The notes under the pieces were generated by a model. That model searched no databases, had not been told where the DNA came from, and was given only the letters and a program-made list of their open reading frames with translations. Position numbers and translations under genes: made by a program. Shown piece by piece: positions 30,900 to 41,819 of a DNA stretch of 64,000 bases. The stretch is from Beta vulgaris subsp. vulgaris. Its lineage: Eukaryota; Streptophyta; Magnoliopsida; Caryophyllales; Amaranthaceae. The stretch spans positions 43,454,077 to 43,518,076 of the forward strand of contig NC_079203.1 in assembly GCF_026745355.1 (NCBI RefSeq). The letters run 5' to 3'. Within the stretch, counting starts at the first letter, position 1. Every line of letters begins with the position of its first letter.

Positions 30900-31930
30900 A
30901 AAAAAAAACTAAAATTGTATTATACTTTTCGGTTACAAAATTACTGAAATCCATGATTTAAGAAATTACCTTTCTTTGTTACAAAATCGACCCAATTAGA
31001 TCTACTGTTTCACGAGACTTGAATTGAAATGCTTGATATTTTGATGTTGTTCTTTGACGTTGACTTGAAAATCTACTGTTGCATGTATTTCTTTGATGTT
31101 GTTCGAAAATTTCCTGATTTTGTTATTGTATATTGCATACTTTGATGAACTGGTTGAACTAGGTTCCTTCAAAATATAGGTTGTAGATTTGTAGTGAGAG
31201 GAGAGAGAAAATGAATAGTTAGAAATATACTGAAATTTTTAGGCCGAGAGGAGAGTGAGAATGAATAGTTGGAGCATTGTTTTTTTTTATCTGATGGTCT
31301 TCAATTCACTCTTACTCTTCACCAATTTAATCTCACTCTTCACCAATTTACATCCACCAAGTAAGATCATGGAGATTAATCAGTTTCATACCATTGATTA
31401 CATATTTGAAGTTGACTGGCCTGATGAGTGTGCGTGGATTTTCAAGAAAATTAGTTAAAGTAAACAACAGAGTTGTTACAAATGCAATTTCATATTTATA
31501 CTTATTTATTAAAGTGTTTTAAAATACTATTTGATTGTATTTCAAAGAATCTTATTCACAAAATGGAAGTGACCTTAAATACTAACTTGCATTTTCTTTT
31601 TGTTTACTAATTAGTAATAATTAGGCCCAAAAATGTCATCGCACGCATCGCGTGCATAAAAAACTAGTTATTATAATGATAAGTAATAATAATGAATAAT
31701 TAATAATGGATAATAATAACAGTATTTTTGGATATTTTTAAATGATAGTTATAAATAAATAATATTAATAATCATAAATTATTATTGATAATAATGATAA
31801 TTAATAATAATTATTTTATATTATTTGTATTAATATATTTATACTTGATGATGATTATATAATAACAATAATATCTAAGAAGTAAAATATTATTACTATT
31901 TTAATTATTAGATTTTAATAATATAATAAT
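30900..31930. other. Intergenic, no gene recognised
   Basis: The sequence is AT-rich. An open frame at 31255-31458 has no recognisable domain. TCATCGCACGCATCGCGTGCATAAAAAACTAGTTAT at about 31,636-31,672 resembles the recurrent plant repeat end seen again near 47,200 (ACTAGATTAATACCCGCGCG), but I cannot delimit an element. Confidence 0.35.
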
Positions 31931-31931
31931 A

Positions 31932-32110
31932 CTCCCTCCGTTTCCTAAAGATCTTCCTTCTTTCCGTTTAAGGGTGTTTCCAAAAGATCTTCCCACTTTT
32001 GCTTTATTCCTTATTTGGCAAAATAAATTTCCATATTTACCCTCTCATGTCACTATCATATTGTCCACCATTACATTATTAATTCAATTTTACTCCCTTT
32101 CTCATTTTCC
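31932..32110. mobile_element. Truncated Stowaway-like MITE
   Basis: This stretch starts CTCCCTCCGTTTCCTAAAGA and tracks the left two thirds of the MITE at 22928-23236 (shared TTTACTTTATTCCTTATTTGG-like and CATTACATTATTAATTCAATTTT-like segments). The right end is missing. Confidence 0.65.
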
Positions 32111-32189
32111 AGAATACTATGTAATAAAAATAGTGATTGGGTCGGACCACGCAAAATTTCATCATAACTCGTTTTGACGCGATTTGATT

Positions 32190-32268
32190 GATTTATGGGC
32201 TAAAAAACATGAGTTTATTTGTGCTTTTGACCTAAACCATATTCCTCCTAATAATAATAATAATAATG

Positions 32269-32322
<54 letters not shown>

Positions 32323-32432
32323 AAAACTATAATAAAAAAATAATATATAGAAAATAATAATAATAATACTTAATAATAATGATATAAAAATAAATAATAA
32401 TAATAATAATTAATAATAATGATATAAAAATA

Positions 32433-32471
<39 letters not shown>

Positions 32472-32585
32472 TATAATACTTAGTAAAATAAATCCGAATA
32501 ACATAATAATAATATTTAACTAAATAGTTATAAAAGAATGGAGCTAAGCTGAACTGAAAATAAGTTGGGGAGAATAGACCCTAAG
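32190..32585. repeat. Dispersed repeat copy 1 with internal TAA array
   Basis: It shares its left side (GGGCTAAAAAACATGAGTTT, then TTTATTTGTGCTTTTGACCTAAACCAT) and right side (AATGGAGCTAAGCTGAACTG, then AAAATAAGTTGGGGAGAA...CCCTAAGT) with 45955-46358. Between them lies a long interrupted TAA microsatellite. The two copies are about 13.7 kb apart in the same orientation. The ends resemble a short non-autonomous transposon, although a clean inverted terminus is not obvious. Confidence 0.7.
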
Positions 32586-32589
32586 TGAG

Positions 32590-34265
32590 AAAGATAAAAA
32601 AAATACAAAGGGAGTATTATTATTTATTAGTACCTTTGTTCAAAAGGATTATTATTGTTGCTGTTGTACTTATTAATTTTTAATATTGGTAATTATTATT
32701 AATCTTTTTGTTATTATTATAAATGTCATTGTTATTATTATTTTAAGTTATTTTATTGTTATTAAATAATAGAAAATTAAAATCCACGTGTTATGATAGC
32801 TCAAATTCATGACAACAAAACTACTTTTATTTTATATGAAAAAAAGAGTTGAGTTTGTCGACTTCTCAAGTGTGAAACATTTTTTTTAAGGGAAAGTGTG
32901 AAACATTGTATAAGTGCTCTTATAAATTAATGACTTGGGTTTTATAATTATTTTTAGTAATAATTATTATTATTATGATTATAGTTATTGTTGTTGTTAT
33001 TATAATAATGATAATATTAATAATAATTATTATTATTAATAATAAAAGTTGTGTAAAAGTTGTAATAGAAAGAAAATGATAATAATAATAATACTATAAA
33101 TAAGATCTTATAATGTATTGCATAATAATGAATTACAAAATAATAATATATAGTAATAATATATTTTATAAAAGATAAAATCCTGTAAATCAGATCAGTT
33201 CAGATCAGATCAGTTCAGATCAGATCAGATCAGAAAAATAATTCCAGATAAGTTCAGATCAGAAAATTTCAGATGAATTAAACACAACCTTAATCTTGTG
33301 AAGTTTGAACCAAGTCTACAGTTCATTGTGATTTAGAGATAAAGATAATATCTTTGGACTATATTGGATTGGACTATACTTCCTCCTCTGTTTCGAAATA
33401 ATTGTACCGTTTTATGTTTTTTCGCTTGTCGATATATGGTTTTAAATATTAATATCTTTAATTATTAATGAATAAAAATCATAAATAGTTAATATTTAAA
33501 AAATATATGCATTGAGATGAATCTAATCAACAGTTATTAGATAAATAAATTCTTCTCGAAGGTTGTGCTACAAAATCTCATATGACTATATTTTTTCTAA
33601 AATATAAATTACCAAAGATAATTAAAGGGTTTGGTAAGATAAACGAAAATGAAATTGAAAGGATTATGATAAACAGGGGAAATGATGATAAAAAATATTA
33701 TTTTAAATAATTATTTGATATTATATTGGAATGGAAACAATCATAACACATCCTTTTTCCTTATGTTTGGTATAGTTAAGGATGGAAAGAAAACACTTTT
33801 GTTTAATTTAATTAACAACCCTCACCAACATTTGTTAAATATAATTAACATCAAATGATTGGCCTAGTTATATATACTAACGTAAACCCCTTAATATCTC
33901 TCTCTCTCTCATCTTCTTCTTCTTCTTCTACCCATTGTCAATTCTCACACCCACCAACCACTACCACTATACCTGATAAATCGGTCGGGTCGGTTTTGGT
34001 CTGTCAGAAATGGGTTTCGATCATTTTCAAGTCAGTCATTTTTCTATAACGGATCGACTTTCTTTGTTCATGACCCGTTTCTTTCGGTAATAGGTCGATC
34101 GGTCTAACTTTTTGTTCAATTCTAGTAAAGAAAAGAAAGGGAAGGGAAAGAAAAGAAAGAAAATAAATTTCATATTCCCATGTTTGGTTTAAAGAAAAGA
34201 AAATATATTTCATTTCCTTGGTTAGAAAAGGAAAGAAATTACTTCGTAATGATATTATAGTGGAA
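32590..34265. other. AT-rich intergenic DNA with simple repeats
   Basis: It holds scattered TTA/TAA runs (about 32,640-32,770 and 32,950-33,130), a GATCAGTTCAGATCAGATCA-type tandem at 33185-33285, and a TCTTCTTCTTC run near 33,910. No gene is recognised. Confidence 0.5.
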
Positions 34266-34266
34266 G

Positions 34267-35512
34267 GTCTATGTGGCGACTGTAGTTTTGATGAAGAATA
34301 TGTCCATTTGTATCAATGTGTTATGTTCTTGTTGGAATTGAATATCTTTATTGATGTGGTATAGCTTTTTTATTAATGAAGTGTTTTTTTTATATAAAAA
34401 AAAATCCCCTATTTCTTACCGGAAAGAAAAGTGAAAAATTTGTAAAGTTATTTTTCTTTGACTTTCTTTCTTTTTCAATCAAATCCTTTATTAACTTTCT
34501 AACTAAACATCAAAAGGTGATATATATTCAATTCCTTTCCTTTCTTTTAATACTATTCAGTTCATTTCAATTGTTTTCAGCCGAAAAGAATGGAGATGAT
34601 AAGAGAGCAAACAAACTTTTGTTAAATTGAAATAAAGATATAAGGGCATTTTAGGATTTTCCCTTTTTACATTTAGTAATACATAGTGCATTTAGCAGCA
34701 CACAAAATAAACGGATGAAATAACATAATTTTAAGACATATATCCCAAGAAAATAAAACTGGGCACACAACCTATTCATTTAAAATATTTCTCCCAATCA
34801 ATAAATAAAAAATATCTTCAACTTTCGTTCAAAGTACTGACAAAATACTAAACAATTTACATTGTTCCTTATTATGGCCTGAAATGCAACAGATCTAAAA
34901 AGTGTTACACGCTTAGTGTTCCAATAAATCAATTTTGTAGTAGTGGCCTGAGTCTATGTGACTAATGTAGTTTTGATGAAGAATATGTCCATTTGTTTCA
35001 ATGTGTAATGTTCTTGTTGGAATTGAATATCTTTGTTGATGCCGTATAGATTTCTTATTAATGAATTGTTTTTTTCTATAAAAAAAAACCCCTATTTTTT
35101 ACCGGAAAGAAAAGTGAAAAATTTGTGAAGTTGTTTTTCTTTGATTTTCTTTCCTTTTCAATAAAATCTTTTATTAACTTTCGAACCAAACATCAAAGGT
35201 TGATACATATTCAATTCATTTTCTTTCCTTTCTTTTAATACTATTCAGTTCATTTCACTTGTTTTCAGCCGAAAAGAATGAAGATGATAAGAGAGCAAAC
35301 AAACTTTTGTTAAATTGAAATAAAGATATAAGGGCATTTTAGGACTTTTCCTTTTTACATTTAGTAATACATAGTGCGTTTAGCAGCCCACAAAAAAAAA
35401 AAACGATGAAATAACATAAATTCAAGACATTTATCCCAAGAAGAAAAAAATTGGGCACACAACCTCTTCATTTAAAATATTTCTCCCAATCAATAAATAA
35501 AAAATATTTTAC
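34267..35512. repeat. Tandem duplication of an approximately 545-bp unit
   Basis: Copy 1 (34267-34816) and copy 2 (34961-35508) share GTCTATGTG, then TGTAGTTTTGATGAAGAATATGTCC and a continuous similar run through ACCGGAAAGAAAAGTGAAAA and GCCGAAAAGAATG to TTTCTCCCAATCAATAAATAAAAAATAT. The period is about 695 bp, with about 145 bp of unrelated sequence between. Identity is high by eye. No transposon ends are seen. Confidence 0.85.
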
Positions 35513-35514
35513 CC

Positions 35515-36295
35515 TGTATATAGTAAACTATTAATAGTCAATAATATACTACAAAGTAAATGTATTTGTGGTCATATGTGTGTGTGGGAGATTATGTGGG
35601 AGTGAGCAGTTGTTTAAATTAATTATGTTAGGAAAACAATTGTGCTTATACTAAAATAACCTTGCTTAATTAAATAAAGAGCGAAGAATGATTAGTAAGG
35701 GCAGTATAGTAATCTTACATGATTATATTATATTTAATTTACTAAAATAACCTTACTCAAATAAAAAGTGAACAATAATTTGTAAGAGCAGTAGTATAAT
35801 AATATCTCATGTGATAATAATATATTCAATTTCCTTTCCAAAAAAATGCATATTACCAAAAATTTTTGCTCCAAATTGTAATGCTCCAAATTTTCAGCTT
35901 TTTGGAGCCAAAATCAAATGTTTTTTCAATCCATAAAACATCCCAAAAACTATAAACCCTCCCATTTCAGAACATTACAATTTTGTTCCTCTTTCCTCTT
36001 CTTCTCCTACCTTAACTGTTTCATTGTTCACAAAAAAAAACATTCAGCAATTAGACACTGTAAACACATCACCTTAGTTAAATTAGTTTTACCAATTACT
36101 TTGTACAACAAAAAAAAAATCACAAAAAAAATCAGATCGCTTCATATCATTGAAGAATTTGCATCATGAAGGATGGAGGACTTGATGACCCAGGCTTCTT
36201 CTCAATTGAGTAGCTATTGTGGGAGGATTTTGAGCTACAAGCTCAGAAATAATTGAAGATGAGGAAGAAGAACTTGCAGAAGAAGAAGCAAACAT
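35515..36295. other. Intergenic, no gene recognised
   Basis: This AT-rich stretch carries two similar short motifs around 35,650-35,810 (AATAACCTTGCT/ACT...GTAATAATAATAT...). Open frames here have no recognisable domain. Confidence 0.35.
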
Positions 36296-36490
36296 AAATG
36301 CAATAATTATACGGCACAATAGAGATCTAACACTACCACAAAGGAGAAAAATTGTTGATTGTCTACTACTAAATGAGAATGAGGGGGTAATGAAATGGGG
36401 ATTTCAAAGTAAACTTGCAAAGGAATTAGGTGTCCATTAAAGCACCGTAAATCGCATCTACAAAGATGTAATGAAACAAATAAGTCCTCA
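36296..36490 (+). pseudogene. Mariner-like (plant MLE) transposase N-terminal fragment
   Basis: One frame reads LPQRRKIVDCLLLNENEGV, then MKWGFQSKLAKELGVH, a stop, and STVNRIYKDVMKQ. This has the spacing of the helix-turn-helix in plant mariner-like transposases (start of the repeat, a Lys/Gly segment, then a V-x-R-I-W/Y recognition helix). An in-frame stop and absence of the DD39D catalytic region mark it as a relic. Assignment rests on the pattern only. Confidence 0.5.
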
Positions 36491-36935
36491 CATATAATGT
36501 AATGCATGTTATGAAGATAATGATAGTTAAGAGTTCATTTATGTCGTACTACTTTTATTTGCAGATGAGATCAGGTTATTGGAACTACCCACCCAAGTCG
36601 TATATGGCAGACAAATTACAAAATTGATAACTTAACATCATTTGACTTCTTTAATGCATCAGGATTAACATAGTCATCAATACATAATCCATGTTTGATT
36701 CCTCAACAAGTTTGAACCACAAAGTGAATTCAAACTTGGAGCCAAGAACAGGGTTATGTGATATGTTGAATCCCTTTCATCATTTGCATTAGTTGTGACT
36801 ATTATCTCTCACAAAATGTTCATTGAGATGTAAAGGGATTCATTTCAACCAAACACAATCCATCCAAGCAAAAAAAACAAAGCGACAAACAATTACAACA
36901 CAATCCAAGTGAATTAGGAATGCAATTTAACCAAA

Positions 36936-37125
36936 TTGTCAAGCAACAAACACAATCCAATATGTAGTCCATTCCAAAAACCAACAGAACCAAATCCATT
37001 CCCATCCAATCCAACAGTCCAACCAACAAACCAACAGGATCAAATCCAATCCAATCCAACAGTCCAACCAAGAAACCAACAGAATCCAACTGAATCCAAT
37101 TTAATTAATCCAACAATAAATCCAA
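36936..37125. repeat. CCAAC-rich minisatellite
   Basis: Irregular tandem repeats built from CCAACCAA, CCAACAG and AATCCAATCC units appear as Asn/Pro/Thr-rich open frames on one strand. This is low-complexity DNA without a gene. Confidence 0.6.
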
Positions 37126-37816
37126 CCAATTTTCATACACAATACAAACATGCAACCATAGATAAATTCACCAATAAAGAGAGACTCAAAATACTGTTCA
37201 TGCTAAATTGGGACTCATAATAGATTTGCCAATGTGAAAAATAATCAGCAAACTCAACATACCAACAACATAGATGATCATAAAAAAAATGGTCAGGTTC
37301 AGTATAGTATAGATGTTGTTTCATATGACATTATTATGTACTTGACATCTAATTAACCTTCCCAAGCACTCGTTCACAAACTATTTTATGGAAGTCTGTA
37401 TTAAGTAATTGACACTATTCTAATTTTTCCATTTATAATAGTCTACTCAATTTTTTACAATTTTAACATAACTTGACCCCCACTCTTAACAAAAATCTCA
37501 TTTCTTCTAAACTGCCTTCATTGGACACCACTTCCACGAGTTCCACCACCTGTTTCACTTGCCTTCATCCTAGTAAATATATAATGAACATCGATATAAT
37601 CGAAAATAGCATCAATGCCATGTTAAAGACAAATGGAAATAATCACATTAATACTTAAAATAAATATATAAGTAAAAATAGTTTTTCTTACGTTTTTTTT
37701 TAACGACAAAGGAAAATAATCATATTAATACTTAAAATAACAACCTAAGCACCAAACCATAGTTTGTGCATGCAAAGCTAAGTAACAACAAGTAGCAAAA
37801 GTATAAAATATTTTGC

Positions 37817-38250
37817 CTAAACATGAACCACTAATCCGTAATTTAAAAGCTTGTTGTTCACTCTTTCATATTTGGTACAAGTATCCCAAATATTTTGGAT
37901 GATCCAATAATCTTCCTTCACTCCAGTTTCTACATGTTCACACTGACCACATCCTACCACCATCACAGCATGCAATGGCCTCACTAACTCATCATTGGCC
38001 AAGCAGTTGTAATATTTGGATTTCATCACTATAAGATCTACTTTGTCTTCAATGTTGAAAATACTGCCATAAAAGGGCACAATTTGCAAATGCTCGCGCA
38101 AAACCTCAAACTTCTTGTTTTTGTACTACTCACCCATGAACTCATAATCTCCACTAATGACATTATAACCCTTGATGGTGTGAGCTGTACAACCAACCAT
38201 GTTGTAGGCATCAACATTAGCAATCCCGTTTCTGAGATTTTGGAGGCCTA
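37817..38250 (-). pseudogene. Papain-like (C1A) cysteine protease fragment
   Basis: The minus-strand frame has the C-terminal hallmarks of papain-family proteases: LHAVMVVGCG, corresponding to the catalytic His segment (usually HAVxxVGYG), and DYWIIQNIW, corresponding to the catalytic Asn segment (usually YWIxxNSWG). The conserved Ser and Gly after Asn are lost. Upstream sequence (NVDAYNMVGCTAHTIKGY) contains an in-frame stop near 38,127, and the catalytic Cys region is absent. It is a decayed C-terminal fragment beside the repeat array. Confidence 0.55.
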
Positions 38251-38303
38251 AGACCGAACCTAATTGCCCTAATTAAATCGAAGATTTTAAATGTTTAATT
38301 AGC

Positions 38304-41300
38304 AAAAAACTCGTATTTTTATTAGCAGAAATGACACGATTGACCTGAGTATGGATCATTGGGTCACCAACAATACCATTGATGTCTTTGCCTTCCTATC
38401 GAACAGTAAAAATTTGGAATACAGGATTGAGTTAAGCGACTTTATCAACTTTGATTTTTTCTTTGACTGCAATCTTTTTGTAAGTATCATTCTTGCTCTT
38501 TATTTGTTAATTGTATAAGTTTAATTACTTTTATTATCCAGCATTTAATGTCATCATAATATACATTTATGTCATTATAATTGAGTTTTACGTCAGAATG
38601 ATTCATTCATTATGTCATTATCTTTTCTGGATCAACCGAAAAATCAACAGTGTTTTGGTCCAGAATCTTTTTCTGTGATAAGAATGTTTTGAGCTGGGAT
38701 ATGAACGTCATATTAGCAGAAATGACACGATTGACTTGAGTAGGGATCATTGGGTCACCAACAATACCATTGATGCCTTTGCCTTCATATCGAATAGTAA
38801 AAATTTGGGATATAGGGTTGAGTTAAGCGAATTTATCAACTCTGATTTCTTCTTTGACTGCAATATTTTTTGTAAGTATCATTCTTGCTCTTTCTTTGTT
38901 AATTGTATAAGTTTACTTACTTTTATTATCTGTTTACTTTGTGTCAGTATAAATTATCGATAAAGTCACAAAGTAAACTGATAATAAATGCAAATAAACT
39001 TATACAATTAACACATAAAGAGCAATAATGATATTTACGAAAAGATTGCCGTCAAAGAAGAAATGGGAGTTGACAAATTCGCTTAACTCAACCCTATATT
39101 CCAAATTTATACTGTTCGATATGAAGGCAAAGACATCAATGGTATTGTTGGTGACCCAATGATCCATACTCAGGTCAATCGTGATTTCTGCTAATTGAAA
39201 TACGACATTCATCTCTGAGTTCAAAACATGCAATTTCTTCAACCTCCTCCACAAGATCTTTATTTTTTTATTCCGCTTCCTCCTTAGGAGTCAAGTCATG
39301 AAGATGGCGTATATTTTCAAACTCTGAGTAGAAACAATAATTAGTAAAACTCAATGCTGTCGTCGACATATTCTCATACATATGAGATTTGTAGTTAAGA
39401 TGACGGATAACAAATACTCTTCCAAACTCTTTAGAAATAAGGTATGTGGTTAGACAACCATCTCATCTTTTTCCGAGCTACGTTCACAACAGAAGATATT
39501 CTGGACCAAAAAACTAGTATTTTAATTAGCAGAAATGACACGATTGGCCTGAGTATGGATCATTGGGTCACCAACTGATGTGTTTGCATTCATATCGAAC
39601 AGTAAAAATTTGGAATATAGGGATGAGTTAAGCGAATTTGTCAACTTTGATTTATTCTTTGACTGTAATCTATTTGTAAGTAACTTTCTTGCTCTTTATT
39701 TGTTAATTATATAAGTTTATTTACTTTTATTATCGAGCATTTAATGTCATCATAATATACATTTATGTCATTATAATTGAGTTTACGTCAGAATGATTTA
39801 TTCATTAGGTTATTATCTTTTCTGGATCGACCGAAAAATCAACAGTTTTTTGGTCCAGAATGTTTTTCTGTAATAAGAATGTTTTGAACTCGGAGATGAA
39901 TGTCGTATTTTAATTAGCAGAAATGACACGATTGACCTGAGTATGGTCATTGGGTCACCAACAATACCATTGATGCATTTGTCTTCCTATCGAACAGTAA
40001 AAATTTTGAATATAGGATTGAGTTAAGCGAATTTATCAACTCAGATTTCTTCTTTGACTGCAATCTTTTTGTAAGTATCATTCTTGCTCTTTATTTGTTA
40101 ATGGTATAAGTTTATTTACTTCTATTATCCAGCATTTAATGTCATCATAATATACATTTATGTCATTATAATTGAGTTTTACGTCAGAATGATTCATTCA
40201 TTATGTCATTATCTTTTCTGGATCAACCGAAAAATCAACAGTGTTTTGGTCCAGAATATTTTTCTGTGATAATAATGTTTTGAATTGGGAGATGAATGTC
40301 GTATTTTAATTAGCAGAAATGACACGATTGACCTGAGTATGGATCTGCTTATGATCATTAGAATGCTTGATAGGTGGGAAATTCTAGTTAACACCCAATA
40401 CCAAAACAAATGGGAAAATTTGATGAACTATAAAAATAAATTCGAAAGGATACAAGCACCATATGTCAAAAAGGCTAATCCAAAAGTGCAAGTCAAAACA
40501 CCTTGTTTTTGAAAGAAAGAAGAAGAGACGAGAGAGGAGAGATGAGAGAGGAGAGAGAAGAGAGGAGAGAGAAGAGAGTAGAAAGATAAATGAGGGTTTC
40601 TAAACAAAATTGCTAGACTCTGCCAAAAAATTTAAATGACCCTTTTTTGACCCGACCCGACCAGTTAATATCTTATTAGGGTCAGACCCTATATGACCCG
40701 ACCCTATTTTAATTGGGTCGGGTCATGACCCTATAATAAAGGGTCGGGTCAAGGGTCTTTTTTGGGGACCCGACCCATTGAACAGGTCTAAATTACTTAC
40801 ACAAAGATTGCAGTCAAAGAAGAAATCGGAGTTGACAAATTCGCTTAACTCAACCCTACATTCCAAATTTATACTGTTCAATATGACGACAAAGACATCA
40901 ATGGTATTGTTGGTGACCTAATGATCCATACTCAGGTCAATCTTGTCATTTCTGCTAATTAAAATACGACATTCATCTCTCAGTTCAAAACATGCAATTT
41001 CTTCAACCTTCACGACAAGCTCTTTACTTTTTTTTCTTCCGCTTCCTCCTTAGGAGTCAAGTCATGAAGATGGCGTATATCTTCACACTCTGAGTAGAAA
41101 CAATAATTAGTAAAACACAGTGCTGTCGTCGACATATTCTCATACGTATGAGATTTGTAGTTAAGATGACGGCTAACAAATACTCTTCCAAACTCTTTAG
41201 AAATAAGGTATGTAGTTAGACAACCTATCTTGATCTCATCTACTTCCAAGCTACATTCACAACCAAAAAATATTCTGGACCGAAAAACTCGTATTTTAAT

Positions 41301-41819
41301 TAGTAGAAATGACACGATTGACCTGAGTATGGATCATTGGGTCACCAACAATACCGTTGATGCCTTTGTCTTCATATCGAACAGTAAAAATTTGGAATAT
41401 AGGGTTGAGTTAAGCGAATTTATCAACTCTGATTTCTTCTTTGACTGCAATCTTTTTGCAAGTATCATTCTTGCTCTTTCTTTGTTAATTGTATAAGTTC
41501 ACTTACTTTTATTATCCAGCATTTAATGTCATCATAATATACATTTATGTCATTATAATTGAGTTTTACATCATAATGATTCATTCATTATGTTATTATC
41601 TTTTCTGGATCGACCGAAAAATCAACAGTTTTTTGGTCCAGAATATTTTTCTGTGATAAGAATATTTTGAACTGGGAGATGAACGTCGTATTTTAATTAG
41701 CAGAAATGACACGATTGACCTGAGTATGGATCATTGGGTCACCAACAATACCATTGATGCCTTTGCCTTCATATCGAACAATAAAAATTTGGAATATAGG
41801 GTTAAGTTAAGCGAGAGAG
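38304..41819. repeat. Composite array of direct and inverted copies of a coding-like repeat unit
   Basis: At least eight full or partial copies of one unit occur. Direct copies lie at about 38304-38700, 38712-38950, 39511-39900, 39905-40310, 40305-40345 (stub), 41283-41690 and 41690-41819 (cut by a copia LTR). Inverted copies lie at about 38975-39510 and 40790-41285. Constant landmarks are GCAGAAATGACACGATTGAC, TGGGTCACCAACAATACC, GAGTTAAGCGAATTTATC and TTTAATGTCATCATAATATA. Inverted copies meet direct copies near GGACCAAAAAACTAGTATTT, making foldback junctions. Inverted copies carry extra sequence that is open for up to about 100 codons on the minus strand (41010-41315). A DHWVTNN-IDVFAFISN segment recurs in most copies. 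The protein family is not recognised; a weak resemblance to the start of C48/Ulp1-like domains found in plant transposons is only a suggestion. Confidence 0.8.
40515..40595. repeat. GA-rich low-complexity run within the array
   Basis: GAGAGAGGAGAGA-type purine repeats sit between repeat copies. They are followed at 40,655-40,780 by alternating GACCCGACCC and GGGTCGGGTC motifs that can pair with each other. Both stretches belong to a segment inserted between the direct stub and the second inverted copy. Confidence 0.6.
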
